This document shows, one piece after another, positions 19,344 to 29,034 of a DNA stretch of 64,000 nucleotides (its first letter is position 1; each line of letters opens with the position of its first letter). Source of the DNA: Arachidicoccus sp. (GTDB lineage: Bacteria > Bacteroidota > Bacteroidia > Chitinophagales > Chitinophagaceae); NCBI GenBank assembly GCA_028283605.1, contig JAPWKH010000002.1, positions 1 through 64,000 on the forward strand. The letters run 5' to 3'. A program made the position numbers and the translations under genes. Under the pieces are notes generated by a model. It saw nothing but the letters and a program-made list of their open reading frames with translations. It did not search any database and was not told the origin of the DNA.

Positions 19344-19499
19344 GTAATGCCTTTTAAATTGATATTGATTAAAAAATTAATGAACCTTTCGCCGCTATTG
19401 CCGTAACGGCGGTAATTTTTTCTATTTTATTGAGCTTCCTGCTTTCTCCGGAAAGACGTGGTTGCTTTCTTCGATTATTCTTAAAATATTCACTTAGAA

Positions 19500-20828
19500 T
19501 TACTTGATTTCTAAAACTATAACTGCATCTGGCTCTTGAGCGGTTACTGTAGGAATTGTTTTAAAATGCACAGTTTTGTTGTCCAAAAGTATTTGTACGG
19601 GCGAGTTATCTTTCAGCAAATAGGCTTTTTTTATTTTGCCATAAGGAAAGTTTTCCAGTTTAACATCCAACGAATTGTGCAAAATATGGACATACACTTT
19701 ATTATCTTTTTGCGTTATTGTACCCCAATCTTGCAATGTCAAATAACCTCCGCGCGTACCGTAAATACTTTCTCCATATATTTTTATCCAGCTTCCCATA
19801 CTATCCATCACATTCAGAAATGGCTGTGCTATTTTACCGTTTGGCATCGGGCCGATATTCATTAATAAATTTGCGTTTACGCCTGCATCATTTACCAATA
19901 AATCTACAAATTCTTTAAGCGTTTTATAATGGTTGTCTTTTAAGTTAAATCCCCATGAATCATTAAGCGTGGAACAGGTTTCCAAAGGTAATTGCGAAGC
20001 TTTTTGAAAACTCAATCCGCCTGTATTCTGCCCGGGAATATCACGTTCAAACATTTGAAAATCTTCTCCGGCTATCGGCGTCATGTGATGATTGTTGCCA
20101 ACCAGGCATTGCGGCTGTAATTTATGTATCAAATCATATATTTCGCGAATATGCCAATCTACATAAACGGAATCACTTCTGTTTTTGCCTTCTTCCTGCA
20201 TCTGGTCCCAATAACCGTCGAACCAAATGCCGCTGACTTCTCCATAATTGGTTAGCAATTCGGTTAATTGGTTTTTCATAAATTGAATATAATCGAGCCA
20301 ATTGCCATGTACAGTTCTTCCCGTTTCTTTACCTGTTCTTCCTGTCCAATAAGAATAATCATTTCTACGCCAATCGAGCAGTGAATAGTAAAAAACGATT
20401 TTTAAACCTTGTTTATGACATTCGTCAGCAATTTCCTTGACAATATCGCGATGAAAAGGTGTATGCATGATATTGTAATCGGAATATTTTGTATCCCACA
20501 TGCTGAACCCGTCATGATGGCGCGTTACCAACGTAATGTATTTCATGCCGGCGTTTTTTGCTGCGGCTACCCAATCATGTGCATTGAAATATATCGGATT
20601 AAAAAAATCTACCAGTTTGGCATAATCATTTACACGAATTTTATCTACGTTCATTACCCATTCTGCGCGGCCAAGCTCGCTATATAAACCCCAGTGAATG
20701 AACATGCCGAATTTATTATCCTGAAATATTTTTCTTGCTTCTATATTTTCTTTCGACGGAATATATTCTTGAGAAATACAAATAAATGCATGTAAACAAA
20801 ACGCAAGAGAAAGAATTATTTTTTGCAT
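19500..20828 (-). CDS. Alpha-L-fucosidase (GH29)
   Basis: This 442-residue secreted glycosidase has a signal peptide (MQKIILSLAFCLHAFICIS). The GH29 start FGMFIHWGLYSE contains the HWG substrate site. YITLVTRHHDGFSMWD carries the His-His pair, and SGIWFDGYW contains the nucleophile Asp. The C-terminal ~80 residues form a beta sandwich. It removes alpha-linked fucose from glycans in the periplasm or outside the cell. A polysaccharide deacetylase lies downstream on the same strand, which hints at glycan processing, but no SusCD pair is near. Confidence 0.95.
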   Translation of the reverse strand: MQKIILSLAFCLHAFICISQEYIPSKENIEARKIFQDNKFGMFIHWGLYSELGRAEWVMNVDKIRVNDYAKLVDFFNPIYFNAHDWVAAAKNAGMKYITLVTRHHDGFSMWDTKYSDYNIMHTPFHRDIVKEIADECHKQGLKIVFYYSLLDWRRNDYSYWTGRTGKETGRTVHGNWLDYIQFMKNQLTELLTNYGEVSGIWFDGYWDQMQEEGKNRSDSVYVDWHIREIYDLIHKLQPQCLVGNNHHMTPIAGEDFQMFERDIPGQNTGGLSFQKASQLPLETCSTLNDSWGFNLKDNHYKTLKEFVDLLVNDAGVNANLLMNIGPMPNGKIAQPFLNVMDSMGSWIKIYGESIYGTRGGYLTLQDWGTITQKDNKVYVHILHNSLDVKLENFPYGKIKKAYLLKDNSPVQILLDNKTVHFKTIPTVTAQEPDAVIVLEIK

Positions 20829-20895
20829 AAGAAGAATAATATCTGGAATTATTAAACGATTGTATTAAAAAAGAATGAAGAATATTGAATAATGA

Positions 20896-23292
20896 TTATT
20901 CTGTTACCATTTCTCTTACCGTATCAATTATCTGTTCCGCATTCGGCTTGCTGAAATAGTCGCCATCGCTTCCATAAGCGGGCTTGTGATTTTTTCCTGT
21001 AATCGTTCGCGGTGCAGCGTCCAGCAGTTTGTAACCGTCCTGTTCTTCCATTACTTTATTGAACATATATGCGGCTGCTCCGCCCGGAACGTCTTCGTCA
21101 ACAAATAAAATTCGATTCGTTTTTTTCAATGATTTTTTAATCATTTGATGAATATCGAATGGCAACAACGTTTGCACATCAATTATTTCGCAGGAAATAT
21201 TCATGCTTTGTAGCCGTTCTGCAGCTTCTGCAATAATGCGTAAAACCGAACCATAAGAAACAATGGTAATATCTTTTCCTTCACGAATAATTTCGGGTAC
21301 GCCGAGCGGAACGGTAAACGATGATAAATTATCCGGCAGTTTTTCTTTTAACCGATAGCCATTGAGGCTTTCAATAATCAACGAAGGCGTGATAGTCTGC
21401 AGCAAAGTATTATACATCCCGGCCGCTTGTGTCATATTGCGCGGAACGCATATATAAAAGCCTCTGAGTGAATTAATGATCGTGCCCATTGGAGAGCCGC
21501 TGTGGAAAATGCCTTCCAAACGATGACCGCGCGTGCGTACAATGATCGGGCAACTTTGTTTGCCTGCAGTACGATAATGCAGGGAAGCAATGTCATCACT
21601 TAAAGGTTCCAATGCATACAACAAATAATCGAGATATTGTACTTCGGCAATCGGCCGTAAACCACGCAATGCAAGACCAATACCTTTTCCCATAATGGAT
21701 AATTCTCTTATACCAGTATCGAAAATTCTGTTTTCGCCGTATTTGTTTTGCAAGCCGGCAAATCCTTGATTTACATCCCCTATTTTTCCTAAATCTTCCC
21801 CGAATGCAATTACAGACGAATTGTTTGCAAATAATTGATCAAAATATTTATTTAATATTTCATAGCCGTTTACCAAAGGCGAATTTTCTGAAAATTCAGC
21901 TTTAACTTCGGGAATATTTTCGGCAGATTTAGGGCCGTTGTCGTATTGATATTTATCATACAAAACATTCCATTCTTCTTTTTTTGATTGATAATAATCT
22001 ATTAAAGAAGCTGCAATATTTTTATTATAATTCAGCAATTCCAGCGTTTGCGATATAAAGGAAAGAATATCTTTTCGAAGTGGTTCTTTAATGCTTAATA
22101 ATTCGTCTGCCAATTTATCTGCGCGGGATTTTAACTGAGGCGCCGCTTGCATATTTTTGATTAACCGGGCAGCGTTATCTCTTTCTTCAATTAAAGGATT
22201 GATGTATTTTTCCCATGCGCTGTTTCTGCATTCCCTTACAAATTTTTTAGCTTCCTGTTGAATAGCGATTAATTCTTCATCGTTGGCAATTCCTGTTTCC
22301 AGAATCCATTCTTTCATCTTTTTGACACAATCAAAATCGCGCTCCCATTGCAAACGGCCTTGCGATTTATATCGTTCATGGCTTCCCGATGTTGAATGCC
22401 CTTGCGGCTGCGTAAGTTCTGTAATATGAAAAACGGCAGGCGTATGCGTTTGCCTTATTTTATCAATAGCATGTTCTAAGGTTTCGCACAATTCTGCATA
22501 ATCCCAGCCTTTCAGCTGATAAATATCTATGCCGTTTGTGCCATCTTCTTTTTGAAACCCTTTTAATGCTTCGGAAACGGAAGCCTTGGTGGTTTGAATT
22601 TCTTTAGGAACAGAAATTCCATAGCCATCGTCCCAAACGAAAACAGCCAAAGGTACTTGTAAAACGCCTGCGGCATTAATGATTTCCCAAAAATGCCCTT
22701 CGGAGGTTGCGGCATCACCGATTGTTGCAAAGCAAACTTCATTGCCATTTTTGGATAATGATTTATATTTTTCGCCCTTCAATGAAGTATTATTTCTGAA
22801 TTGCTTGGAAGCAAATGCAAGACCCAAAGCGCGTGGCATTTGACCAGCTGTGGGCGCAAAATCGGTCGCGGAATTTTTTATATTTATAAGCGGCAACCAG
22901 TTACCATTTTCATCTACATTGGCAGAAGTAAAATGCCCAACCATATTCCGACCGCCGCTTAACGGTTCATTGTTTCTATCGGTATCTGCATATAGTTGCG
23001 AAAAAAACTGCTCAATGGTTCCGATGCCGGCAGCGAAAGCAAATGTCTGGTCGCGATAATAACCGGAGCGCCAGTCTCCGTTTTGAAAAAAACGTGCGGC
23101 TGCGACTTGTGCCACTTCTTTCCCATCGCCGAAAATGCCGAATTTAGCTTTGCCGGTTAACACTTCTTTTCGTCCTAACAGACTTGCTTCCCGGCTTTGC
23201 ACAACTGATTTATAATCGTTTAAAACCGAATTTTTAAAATCTTCAAAGGAAAGCATTTCATCGATTTCGGTATTGCTCAGTTCATTTTCCAT
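20896..23292 (-). CDS. Fused alpha/beta E1 component of a 2-oxoacid dehydrogenase
   Basis: This 798-residue protein joins E1-alpha (residues 1-400) to E1-beta (about 460-798), a fusion common in Bacteroidota. The alpha part has the thiamine diphosphate region GDAATSEGHFWEIINAAGV, followed by WDDGYGISVP where many enzymes have NN-YG. It also has the phosphorylation-loop-like TSGSHERYKS. The beta part has VIAFGEDLGKIGDVNQGF, EVQYLDYL and VDEDVPGGAAAYMFN. It decarboxylates pyruvate or branched-chain 2-oxoacids for transfer to an E2 lipoyl protein. Substrate cannot be read. No E2 or E3 gene is adjacent. Confidence 0.93.
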   Translation of the reverse strand: MENELSNTEIDEMLSFEDFKNSVLNDYKSVVQSREASLLGRKEVLTGKAKFGIFGDGKEVAQVAAARFFQNGDWRSGYYRDQTFAFAAGIGTIEQFFSQLYADTDRNNEPLSGGRNMVGHFTSANVDENGNWLPLINIKNSATDFAPTAGQMPRALGLAFASKQFRNNTSLKGEKYKSLSKNGNEVCFATIGDAATSEGHFWEIINAAGVLQVPLAVFVWDDGYGISVPKEIQTTKASVSEALKGFQKEDGTNGIDIYQLKGWDYAELCETLEHAIDKIRQTHTPAVFHITELTQPQGHSTSGSHERYKSQGRLQWERDFDCVKKMKEWILETGIANDEELIAIQQEAKKFVRECRNSAWEKYINPLIEERDNAARLIKNMQAAPQLKSRADKLADELLSIKEPLRKDILSFISQTLELLNYNKNIAASLIDYYQSKKEEWNVLYDKYQYDNGPKSAENIPEVKAEFSENSPLVNGYEILNKYFDQLFANNSSVIAFGEDLGKIGDVNQGFAGLQNKYGENRIFDTGIRELSIMGKGIGLALRGLRPIAEVQYLDYLLYALEPLSDDIASLHYRTAGKQSCPIIVRTRGHRLEGIFHSGSPMGTIINSLRGFYICVPRNMTQAAGMYNTLLQTITPSLIIESLNGYRLKEKLPDNLSSFTVPLGVPEIIREGKDITIVSYGSVLRIIAEAAERLQSMNISCEIIDVQTLLPFDIHQMIKKSLKKTNRILFVDEDVPGGAAAYMFNKVMEEQDGYKLLDAAPRTITGKNHKPAYGSDGDYFSKPNAEQIIDTVREMVTE

Positions 23293-23390
23293 AATATAAA
23301 AATAGCAAAAAATGCGCTCAATTTTTAGTTGAACATATAATTTGAAGATGTTTTAAAAAAATGCCAAAAGAATGACAAATTGAATAAAAG

Positions 23391-26066
23391 TTATTCCATC
23401 ACAGGCCTTAGCCATTTTTGCGCAGTTTCATCGTCCCAATTTTTGCGCTGCTTATAATCTTCGTATTGATCTTGCAAAATTTTCCCCACGCCGAAATATT
23501 TGCTTTCTGGATGCGCAAAATACCAGCCGCAAACGCTCGATGCGGGATACATTGCCAAAGATTCCGTCAATTCAATGCCGATATTTTCGGTAACATTCAA
23601 CAAATCGAACAGCTTGTATTTTTCAGTGTGGTCGGGGCACGCAGGATAACCCGGTGCAGGACGAATACCGATGTATTTTTCTTTAATCAAATCTTCACTT
23701 GATAAGTCTTCGTCTTTTACATAACCCCAAAAATCTGTTCTTGTTTTTTTATGCAGCAATTCTGCGAAAGCCTCAACCAGCCTGTCGCTCAAGGCTTGCA
23801 GCATGATTTTATTATAATCGTCTTGCTCAGCCGTAAACCGTTCAATATGCTTTTCAATGCCCTGAATAGTTACGGCAAAAGCGCCGAGATAATCAGCCCC
23901 TTTATCCCCTAAAGGGGAAATGAAATCCGACAATGAATTATTGGGCTGATTTGCCGCCTTTTTTATTTGCTGACGAAGAAATTCCAACCGCGTTTTTTCT
24001 TTATCAAAATATACCTCAACAGAATCCGGCGCAATTTTATCGGCGTGCATAAAACCCAAGACTCCATTGGCTTGCAGCCAATTTTCTTCGATAATTTTAT
24101 CCAACATGGCATTGGCTTCGTTGAATAATTTTGTGGCTTCTTTGCCGACAACATTATCTGTCAAGATGTTCGGAGAATTGCTGTGCAATTCCCAACTGAT
24201 GAAGAAAGGTTTCCAATCGATGTATTGACGAATTTCCCGCAAATCATAATTCTTAAAAACTTTCGTTCCGATGAAACTCGGCGCAACAGGCTGATAATTT
24301 TGCCAATCGATTTTCACGGCATTCGCTTGTGCATCTTTAAAAGCGAGATATTCTTTTGTCGGTTTTTTATTTTCAAACTGTGTTTTAAGTTTAGTGTATT
24401 CTTCTTTCGTTTCTTTCAGAAAAACTTCTTTCTGCGTTTCATTTAACAGCGAACCCACAACCGATACGCTCCGCGAAGCATCCAGGCAATGCACTACACC
24501 ATGTTCATATTCAGGCGCAATTTTTACAGCCGTGTGCATCCGCGAAGTGGTCGCACCGCCAATCAGCAAAGGCAAGTGCATATTGCGACGTTTCATTTCG
24601 CGTGCAACGTTTACCATTTCATCCAAAGATGGCGTAATCAATCCGCTCAAACCAATCATCGCAACCTTCTCCTTCACGGCGGTTTCCAAAATTTTATCCG
24701 TCGGAACCATCACTCCCAAATCGATAATGTCATAGCCGTTACAACCCAGCACAACACCTACAATATTTTTCCCGATGTCGTGAACATCTCCTTTGACCGT
24801 TGCTAATAAAACGCGAGCAGCCCCGCTTTCAGAAAGAGGGTTATTCTTTTTTTCTTCTTCAATATAAGGCGTTAAAACCGCAACACTTTTCTTCATCACT
24901 CTTGCGCTTTTCACAACCTGCGGCAAAAACATTTTTCCGCTTCCGAACAAATCGCCGACAACATCCATTCCTGCCATTAAAGGACCTTCAATTACGTCCA
25001 AAGGCTTCGGATATTTCTGTCGAGCTTCTTCTGTGTCTTCATCAATATAATCTGTGATACCGTTTACCAGCGCGTGTTTCAAACGCTCTTCCACAGAAGT
25101 GCTACGCCAAGCGTCATCTTTTTTAATTTCTTTTCCTTTGGCTTTTACGGTTTCTGCAAAAGCGATTAATTTTTCGGTTGCGCCATTGTCTTCATTATTT
25201 TTATTTAGGATAACATCTTCACAAAGCTGTCGCAACTGCGGTTCTATCTCATCGTACACCACCAATTGTCCCGCATTCACAATACCCATGTCCATACCCG
25301 CTTTTGTGGCATAATACAAGAACACGCTGTGCATGGCTTCGCGCACGGTTTCGTTGCCGCGAAAAGAAAAAGATAAGTTGCTGACACCGCCGCTTATCTT
25401 AACCAAAGGAAATTTTTGCTTGATAATTTTACACGCTTCGATAAAATCAACGGCATAATTATTATGTTCTTCAAGACCTGTTGCAACCGCGAAAATGTTG
25501 AGGTCGAAAATAATATCCTGCGGCGGAAAACCGATTTGCTTCGTGAGAATTTCATACGCCTTGGAACAAATATCTACGCGCCTTTGCAAAGTATCTGCCT
25601 GTCCGTTTTCATCAAAAGCCATGACCACGACCGCCGCACCAAAGCTGCGGCATATATGCGCTTGCTGAATAAATTTTCCCACGCCTTCTTTCATGGAAAT
25701 GGAATTGACGATGCACTTTCCCTGTACACATTTTAATCCTGCCTCAATGATGTGAAACTTGGAAGAATCAATCATGATGGGAACTTTCGCAATTTCTGGT
25801 TCTGCTTGTACAAGATTTAAAAAAGTAGTCATTGCATGTTCTCCGTCAAGTAGCGCGTCATCCATATTGATGTCGATAACTTGCGCACCGCTTTCCACTT
25901 GCTGGCGTGCAACGCTTAATGCTTCTTCGTATTTTTCTTCACGAATCAACCGCGCAAACTTCTTGGAACCTGTAACATTTGTGCGCTCACCGATATTCAC
26001 AAAATTAGATTCCGGCCGCACGACCAAAGGCTCAAGACCCGATAAGTATAAGTAAGGTTTTATCAT
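23391..26066 (-). CDS. metH: Methionine synthase, C-terminal part (folate, B12 and activation domains)
   Basis: This 891-residue protein lacks the homocysteine domain, which is encoded separately at 27167-28210. It begins with the pterin-binding barrel ([18 protein letters not shown]). The cobalamin cap and Rossmann domains carry [21 protein letters not shown], where the His of DVHDIG coordinates cobalt. It ends with the S-adenosylmethionine activation domain ([19 protein letters not shown]). It moves a methyl group from 5-methyl-tetrahydrofolate via B12. Splitting metH is common in Bacteroidota, but here another gene sits between the halves, 15 bases upstream of this start. Confidence 0.97.
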   Translation of the reverse strand: MIKPYLYLSGLEPLVVRPESNFVNIGERTNVTGSKKFARLIREEKYEEALSVARQQVESGAQVIDINMDDALLDGEHAMTTFLNLVQAEPEIAKVPIMIDSSKFHIIEAGLKCVQGKCIVNSISMKEGVGKFIQQAHICRSFGAAVVVMAFDENGQADTLQRRVDICSKAYEILTKQIGFPPQDIIFDLNIFAVATGLEEHNNYAVDFIEACKIIKQKFPLVKISGGVSNLSFSFRGNETVREAMHSVFLYYATKAGMDMGIVNAGQLVVYDEIEPQLRQLCEDVILNKNNEDNGATEKLIAFAETVKAKGKEIKKDDAWRSTSVEERLKHALVNGITDYIDEDTEEARQKYPKPLDVIEGPLMAGMDVVGDLFGSGKMFLPQVVKSARVMKKSVAVLTPYIEEEKKNNPLSESGAARVLLATVKGDVHDIGKNIVGVVLGCNGYDIIDLGVMVPTDKILETAVKEKVAMIGLSGLITPSLDEMVNVAREMKRRNMHLPLLIGGATTSRMHTAVKIAPEYEHGVVHCLDASRSVSVVGSLLNETQKEVFLKETKEEYTKLKTQFENKKPTKEYLAFKDAQANAVKIDWQNYQPVAPSFIGTKVFKNYDLREIRQYIDWKPFFISWELHSNSPNILTDNVVGKEATKLFNEANAMLDKIIEENWLQANGVLGFMHADKIAPDSVEVYFDKEKTRLEFLRQQIKKAANQPNNSLSDFISPLGDKGADYLGAFAVTIQGIEKHIERFTAEQDDYNKIMLQALSDRLVEAFAELLHKKTRTDFWGYVKDEDLSSEDLIKEKYIGIRPAPGYPACPDHTEKYKLFDLLNVTENIGIELTESLAMYPASSVCGWYFAHPESKYFGVGKILQDQYEDYKQRKNWDDETAQKWLRPVME

Positions 26067-26081
26067 TTATATAATTAAAAA

Positions 26082-27170
26082 CTAATTTTTAAGTTTTAAA
26101 TCTGCAACCAGCATATAATGATCTGAATTATTATTCACAAATCTTTTTACTTGTTGCACGGAAAAATTTTTATCTGCAAAAATATAATCAATGCGCAAAG
26201 TCGGAGCAATTGCATTATAAGTTCTTCCAATTCCAAAACCCTTTTTTATAAATACATCTTGCATGTTGCCTTTTATATTTTCGTATGTATAAGAATTAGG
26301 CACATCGTTGCAGTCGCCGCAAAACAGCGTGGGATAAGGACTTTGAGCAATCAGCGCTTTCGCTTTATCAACCTGAATGCTTCGCATTTTTTCGGACTTA
26401 ATCAGCCTATCAATAATAAAAAATCCATTATTCAGAACATTTCCTTTATTTCTTTTTACTTCTTCAATTTTTTCTCTGTCAGACGGATTAAAAAAGTTGG
26501 ATTGAAGATGTGTTGTATAAATTCTTACCATTCTATTATTAATACTAATATCGATATAATCTAAGTAATCTCTTATTTCTTCAGAATACAAATAATTCCC
26601 ACTATCAATAATCGGATATTTACTAAAAATAATATTGCCGTTATAATTTCCCGCACCTAATTTATCGTCATAAAAAGTATAATGATATTTCAACGATGCT
26701 GCCGTTGTTATCATGTAAATGTTGTCGGGAATATCTTTATTTTTATATTTCGAAACAAATTCCTGAAGGCAAAGTATATCCGGATTGAGCTCTTTTATTT
26801 GTGCAATACATTCGTCATGCCCACCGCTAAGATAATTAATATTCCATGTGGCGATTCTAATATTGTCTGCCGGTTTATTCTCATTAAATTTTGAAAAAAA
26901 ATGAAATGAAAAAAAATGGAAAACAGAACCTGAAGAAATCAATATTGCTACGCCGGAAATCAGGATGCGTTTAGGTTTTATTAATAGCCACCAAACAAAA
27001 AACAAAGAATTTATCAGTAAAAAAACAGGAAATAAAAGAACCAATAAATATGCAAATCCAAAATGATTCGGATTGATTTTACCGGCAAATGCAGCAAATA
27101 AAAAAGCAATTGCAAGAATGATATTTATGACAAATAAAAATGTTTTAATAAACTGAAACATTCTTTTCAT
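26082..27170 (-). CDS. Membrane-anchored endonuclease/exonuclease/phosphatase-family protein
   Basis: This 362-residue protein has three N-terminal membrane segments (about residues 8-30, 40-63 and 70-90), then an EEP domain. The EEP markers are [20 protein letters not shown] with the metal Glu, [15 protein letters not shown], and the terminal [12 protein letters not shown] with catalytic Asp-His. The active site probably faces the periplasm. The family includes nucleases and phosphodiesterases; the substrate here is unknown. Its start overlaps the stop of the homocysteine methyltransferase gene by four bases (ATGA), so it is translated inside the metH operon. Confidence 0.88.
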   Translation of the reverse strand: MKRMFQFIKTFLFVINIILAIAFLFAAFAGKINPNHFGFAYLLVLLFPVFLLINSLFFVWWLLIKPKRILISGVAILISSGSVFHFFSFHFFSKFNENKPADNIRIATWNINYLSGGHDECIAQIKELNPDILCLQEFVSKYKNKDIPDNIYMITTAASLKYHYTFYDDKLGAGNYNGNIIFSKYPIIDSGNYLYSEEIRDYLDYIDISINNRMVRIYTTHLQSNFFNPSDREKIEEVKRNKGNVLNNGFFIIDRLIKSEKMRSIQVDKAKALIAQSPYPTLFCGDCNDVPNSYTYENIKGNMQDVFIKKGFGIGRTYNAIAPTLRIDYIFADKNFSVQQVKRFVNNNSDHYMLVADLKLKN

Positions 27171-28210
27171 GTTGCATTTGCTTGTAGATCATTAATTGAA
27201 AATGCATTCGCAATTTCCTGCAACTTTCTCGGTGCAATATTCTTCACGGCATCTGCAATATGTTTGATATGATCAGGCGTTGTACCGCAACATCCGCCGA
27301 CGATATTCACAAAGCCTTGCTTCGCCCAGTCTTCTAAGAAATGTGCCGTTTCATGCGGTTGCTCATCATATTCTCCCATTGCATTAGGCAAACCTGCATT
27401 TGGATATGCCGATGTATAACAGCTCGCCAATTCGCTCAACTCCGCAATATGCGGGCGCATTTCTGCGGCACCTAAAGCACAATTTAATCCCACACTTAAC
27501 GGATTAGCGTGATTTACAGAAACATAAAATGCTTCCAATGTTTGCCCACTCAACGTTCTACCACTCGCATCGGTAATTGTACCCGAAATCATAATCGGCA
27601 ATTCGGGTTTCCCTGTTTCGTGGAAATATTTTTTAATTGCGTAAATCGCCGCTTTCGCATTGAGCGTATCGAAGATTGTTTCAATCAATAATAAATCAAC
27701 ACCACCGTCTACAAGACCCGAAACCTGCTCGTAGTAAGCATTTGCAACTTCATCGAAAGTAACAGCACGATAACCCGGATTGTTTACATCAGGAGAAAGC
27801 GATAAAGTTTTATTTAGCGGACCAATAGCGCCGGCAATAAATTTTGACTTTTGACTTTTGGCTTTTGAATTGTATTCTTCAATTGCCTGTCTCGCACATT
27901 TCGCGGAAGCAACATTCAGTTCGTAAGCCAGTGATTGCATATCGTAATCTGCTTGTGCAATAGCAGTGCTGCTGAAAGTATTCGTTTCGATAATATCCGC
28001 GCCTGCCTCGAGATATTGTAAATGAATTTCTTTAATAATCTCCGGCTGCGTAAGGCTAAGCAAATCGTTGTTGCCTTTTACATCTGTATGCCAGTCTTTA
28101 AAGCGTTCGCCGCGATAATCTTCTTCCTGCAATTTATAACGTTGAATCATCGTGCCCATTGCGCCATCAATGACAAGGATGCGTTTTTCCAATTCTTTTT
28201 TTATATCCAT
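27167..28210 (-). CDS. metH: Homocysteine S-methyltransferase (N-terminal module of split MetH)
   Basis: This 347-residue zinc enzyme provides the homocysteine-binding barrel of methionine synthase. It starts [17 protein letters not shown] and has [15 protein letters not shown]. The zinc cysteines are in VGLNCALG and in [12 protein letters not shown] near residue 309. It works with the 891-residue partner encoded at 23391-26066. Near residue 115 the coding region contains four heptads of the TTTTGAC type (27842-27869, plus-strand reading), which give the linker KAKSQKSKF. Its promoter region carries a structured leader. Confidence 0.95.
   Translation of the reverse strand: MDIKKELEKRILVIDGAMGTMIQRYKLQEEDYRGERFKDWHTDVKGNNDLLSLTQPEIIKEIHLQYLEAGADIIETNTFSSTAIAQADYDMQSLAYELNVASAKCARQAIEEYNSKAKSQKSKFIAGAIGPLNKTLSLSPDVNNPGYRAVTFDEVANAYYEQVSGLVDGGVDLLLIETIFDTLNAKAAIYAIKKYFHETGKPELPIMISGTITDASGRTLSGQTLEAFYVSVNHANPLSVGLNCALGAAEMRPHIAELSELASCYTSAYPNAGLPNAMGEYDEQPHETAHFLEDWAKQGFVNIVGGCCGTTPDHIKHIADAVKNIAPRKLQEIANAFSINDLQANAT
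27842..27869. repeat. Heptanucleotide tandem repeat inside metH (N-terminal module)
   Basis: Four consecutive 7-base units on the plus strand (TTTTGAC, TTTTGAC, TTTTGGC, TTTTGAA) fall in a variable linker of the homocysteine methyltransferase. A gain or loss of one unit would shift the frame. Confidence 0.7.
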
Positions 28211-28278
28211 CTTCTTAATAATGAAAAATAAAAAGTAAAAATTATTGAATAATAAATAATTTCTGCTTTTTGATTAAA

Positions 28279-28369
28279 CTAATAAAACGTTCGGGGGAAT
28301 TTTTGCTATAAGAAATTCGCAACGTTTATTAGTTCTTTTAAAGGCTGAACAATAAACAAATCTGCCTTT
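28279..28369 (-). promoter_or_regulatory. Candidate structured 5' leader of metH
   Basis: On the minus strand, a hairpin AAAGGC/GCCTTT (28364-28369 with 28340-28345) begins almost at the predicted transcript start. A larger stem follows, CTAATAAACGTT with AACGTTTTATTAG (28321-28332 with 28279-28291, one bulge). It encloses GAATTT/AAATTC (28313-28318 with 28297-28302), and a CCCCCG tract lies between the inner and outer stems. I could not match it to the SAM, cobalamin or THF riboswitch consensus from memory. The position upstream of a B12/SAM-dependent enzyme makes a metabolite sensor plausible, but this is inference. Confidence 0.4.
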
Positions 28370-28376
28370 TGTAAAG

Positions 28377-28384
28377 CAAAATTA
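28377..28384 (-). promoter_or_regulatory. Candidate -7 box for the split metH operon
   Basis: TAATTTTG matches TAnnTTTG. A TTTG lies upstream at somewhat short spacing. Transcription would start near 28370 and give a leader of about 160 bases. Confidence 0.5.
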
Positions 28385-28530
28385 CACTTTATTATATTCA
28401 AAAAAAAGTATCCCGAATGCTGCGCTTAACCGAAGTTAACTTTATGGCGGAATTTCTCAAGCAAGTTTTTTATTTCTTTATAGAATATTACACTTTGTCC
28501 ACATTACTAATAATAGATCAACGAACCTTC

Positions 28531-28643
28531 ATTTCCGCGAAAGCGGAAATCTCTATTCCAGTTACCACCGCAATTCATTTATCTTTCAATTGAAAAAGAA
28601 TTTTCGCGGCAGCGAAAATAAAGATTCCCGCTTTCGCGAGAAT
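28531..28643. repeat. Cluster of three short REP-like hairpins
   Basis: The three units share the pattern ATTYYCGC-N4-GCGRRAAT. Unit 1 is ATTTCCGC-GAAA-GCGGAAAT (28531-28550, perfect). Unit 2 is ATTTTCGC-GGCA-GCGAAAAT (28600-28619, perfect). Unit 3 is ATTCCCGC-TTTC-GCGAGAAT (28624-28643, one mismatch). They look like a repetitive extragenic palindrome family. Confidence 0.7.
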
Positions 28644-28791
28644 GACGTTTGAGAACTTTTTTATACGCATGCCGAATTTGTCCATGCGAGCAATCTATGT
28701 TATTCTACTATTTTATATCATTTGTTTAAACTTTATTAAATCACATTGTTCTTATTTATCAAACAATTTTTAAATACCAAAAAAGTAAAGA

Positions 28792-28956
28792 ATGAATAAG
28801 TATTTGAAACAAGGTAAAATAATTATTGCCGCAGCAATAATTGCGTTGAGTTTCAGCGCGTGTTATGTGGAAGAACCGGTAGGATATGGTTACGGTTATG
28901 ACGGGCATTATTATCATCACCACCATTATAGGCCTCGTCCGTATTATTACCGTTAG
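28792..28956 (+). CDS. Tiny His/Tyr-rich lipoprotein (54 residues)
   Basis: The frame begins ATG AAT AAG and encodes a basic hydrophobic leader KIIIAAAIIALSFSAC, a fair lipobox with Cys24. The short mature chain is rich in Gly, Tyr and His (GYGYGYDGHYYHHHHYRPRP) and ends at the TAG at 28954-28956. The His cluster could bind metal ions, which would fit the neighbouring porin-Rieske-imelysin module, but the two face each other convergently. The Gly/Tyr style recalls the lipoprotein at 40590. It is probably outer-membrane anchored. Confidence 0.65.
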   Translation: MNKYLKQGKIIIAAAIIALSFSACYVEEPVGYGYGYDGHYYHHHHYRPRPYYYR

Positions 28957-28987
28957 GAATTATTTTATTAATCAGTAAAAGGAATCG
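28956..28987. repeat. 32-bp direct repeat, left copy
   Basis: It matches 33526-33557 at 31 of 32 positions: 24 identical bases, one A/T difference, then GGAATCG. The left copy follows the tiny lipoprotein's stop. The right copy covers the 3' end of the rhomboid gene. Confidence 0.85.
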
Positions 28988-29015
28988 AAGAGAAAAATAT
29001 CGACTCCTTTTACTG
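28973..29015. terminator. Hairpin between convergent genes
   Basis: CAGTAAAAGGA (28973-28983) pairs with TCCTTTTACTG (29005-29015); after one mismatch four more pairs follow. The T tract is inside the stem rather than after it. It lies between the small lipoprotein and the dihaem gene, so a bidirectional terminator is likely. Confidence 0.6.
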
Positions 29016-29034
29016 TAACTCCAATGAAAATTTT

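Larger units (their letters stand above)
28211..28791. other. Gene-free 581-base intergenic region
   Basis: No convincing coding sequence is visible. Nearest metH it holds the metH leader and promoter (to 28384). Around 28531-28643 it holds three short hairpins. The rest (28650-28791) is AT-rich and leads into the small lipoprotein gene. I saw no tRNA or other RNA gene. Confidence 0.6.

Noticed and set aside
19387-19420. GC-rich CGCCG/CGGCG hairpin in the gap between the fucosidase and deacetylase genes.
   Set aside because: Short arms and a long loop. Not the same family as the 28531-28643 hairpins, and no T tract directly follows, so it was not called as a terminator.
28531-28643. Three hairpins as a CRISPR array.
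   Set aside because: Units are palindromes with irregular spacing (about 49 and 4 bases between them) and differing sequences, and there are no cas genes.
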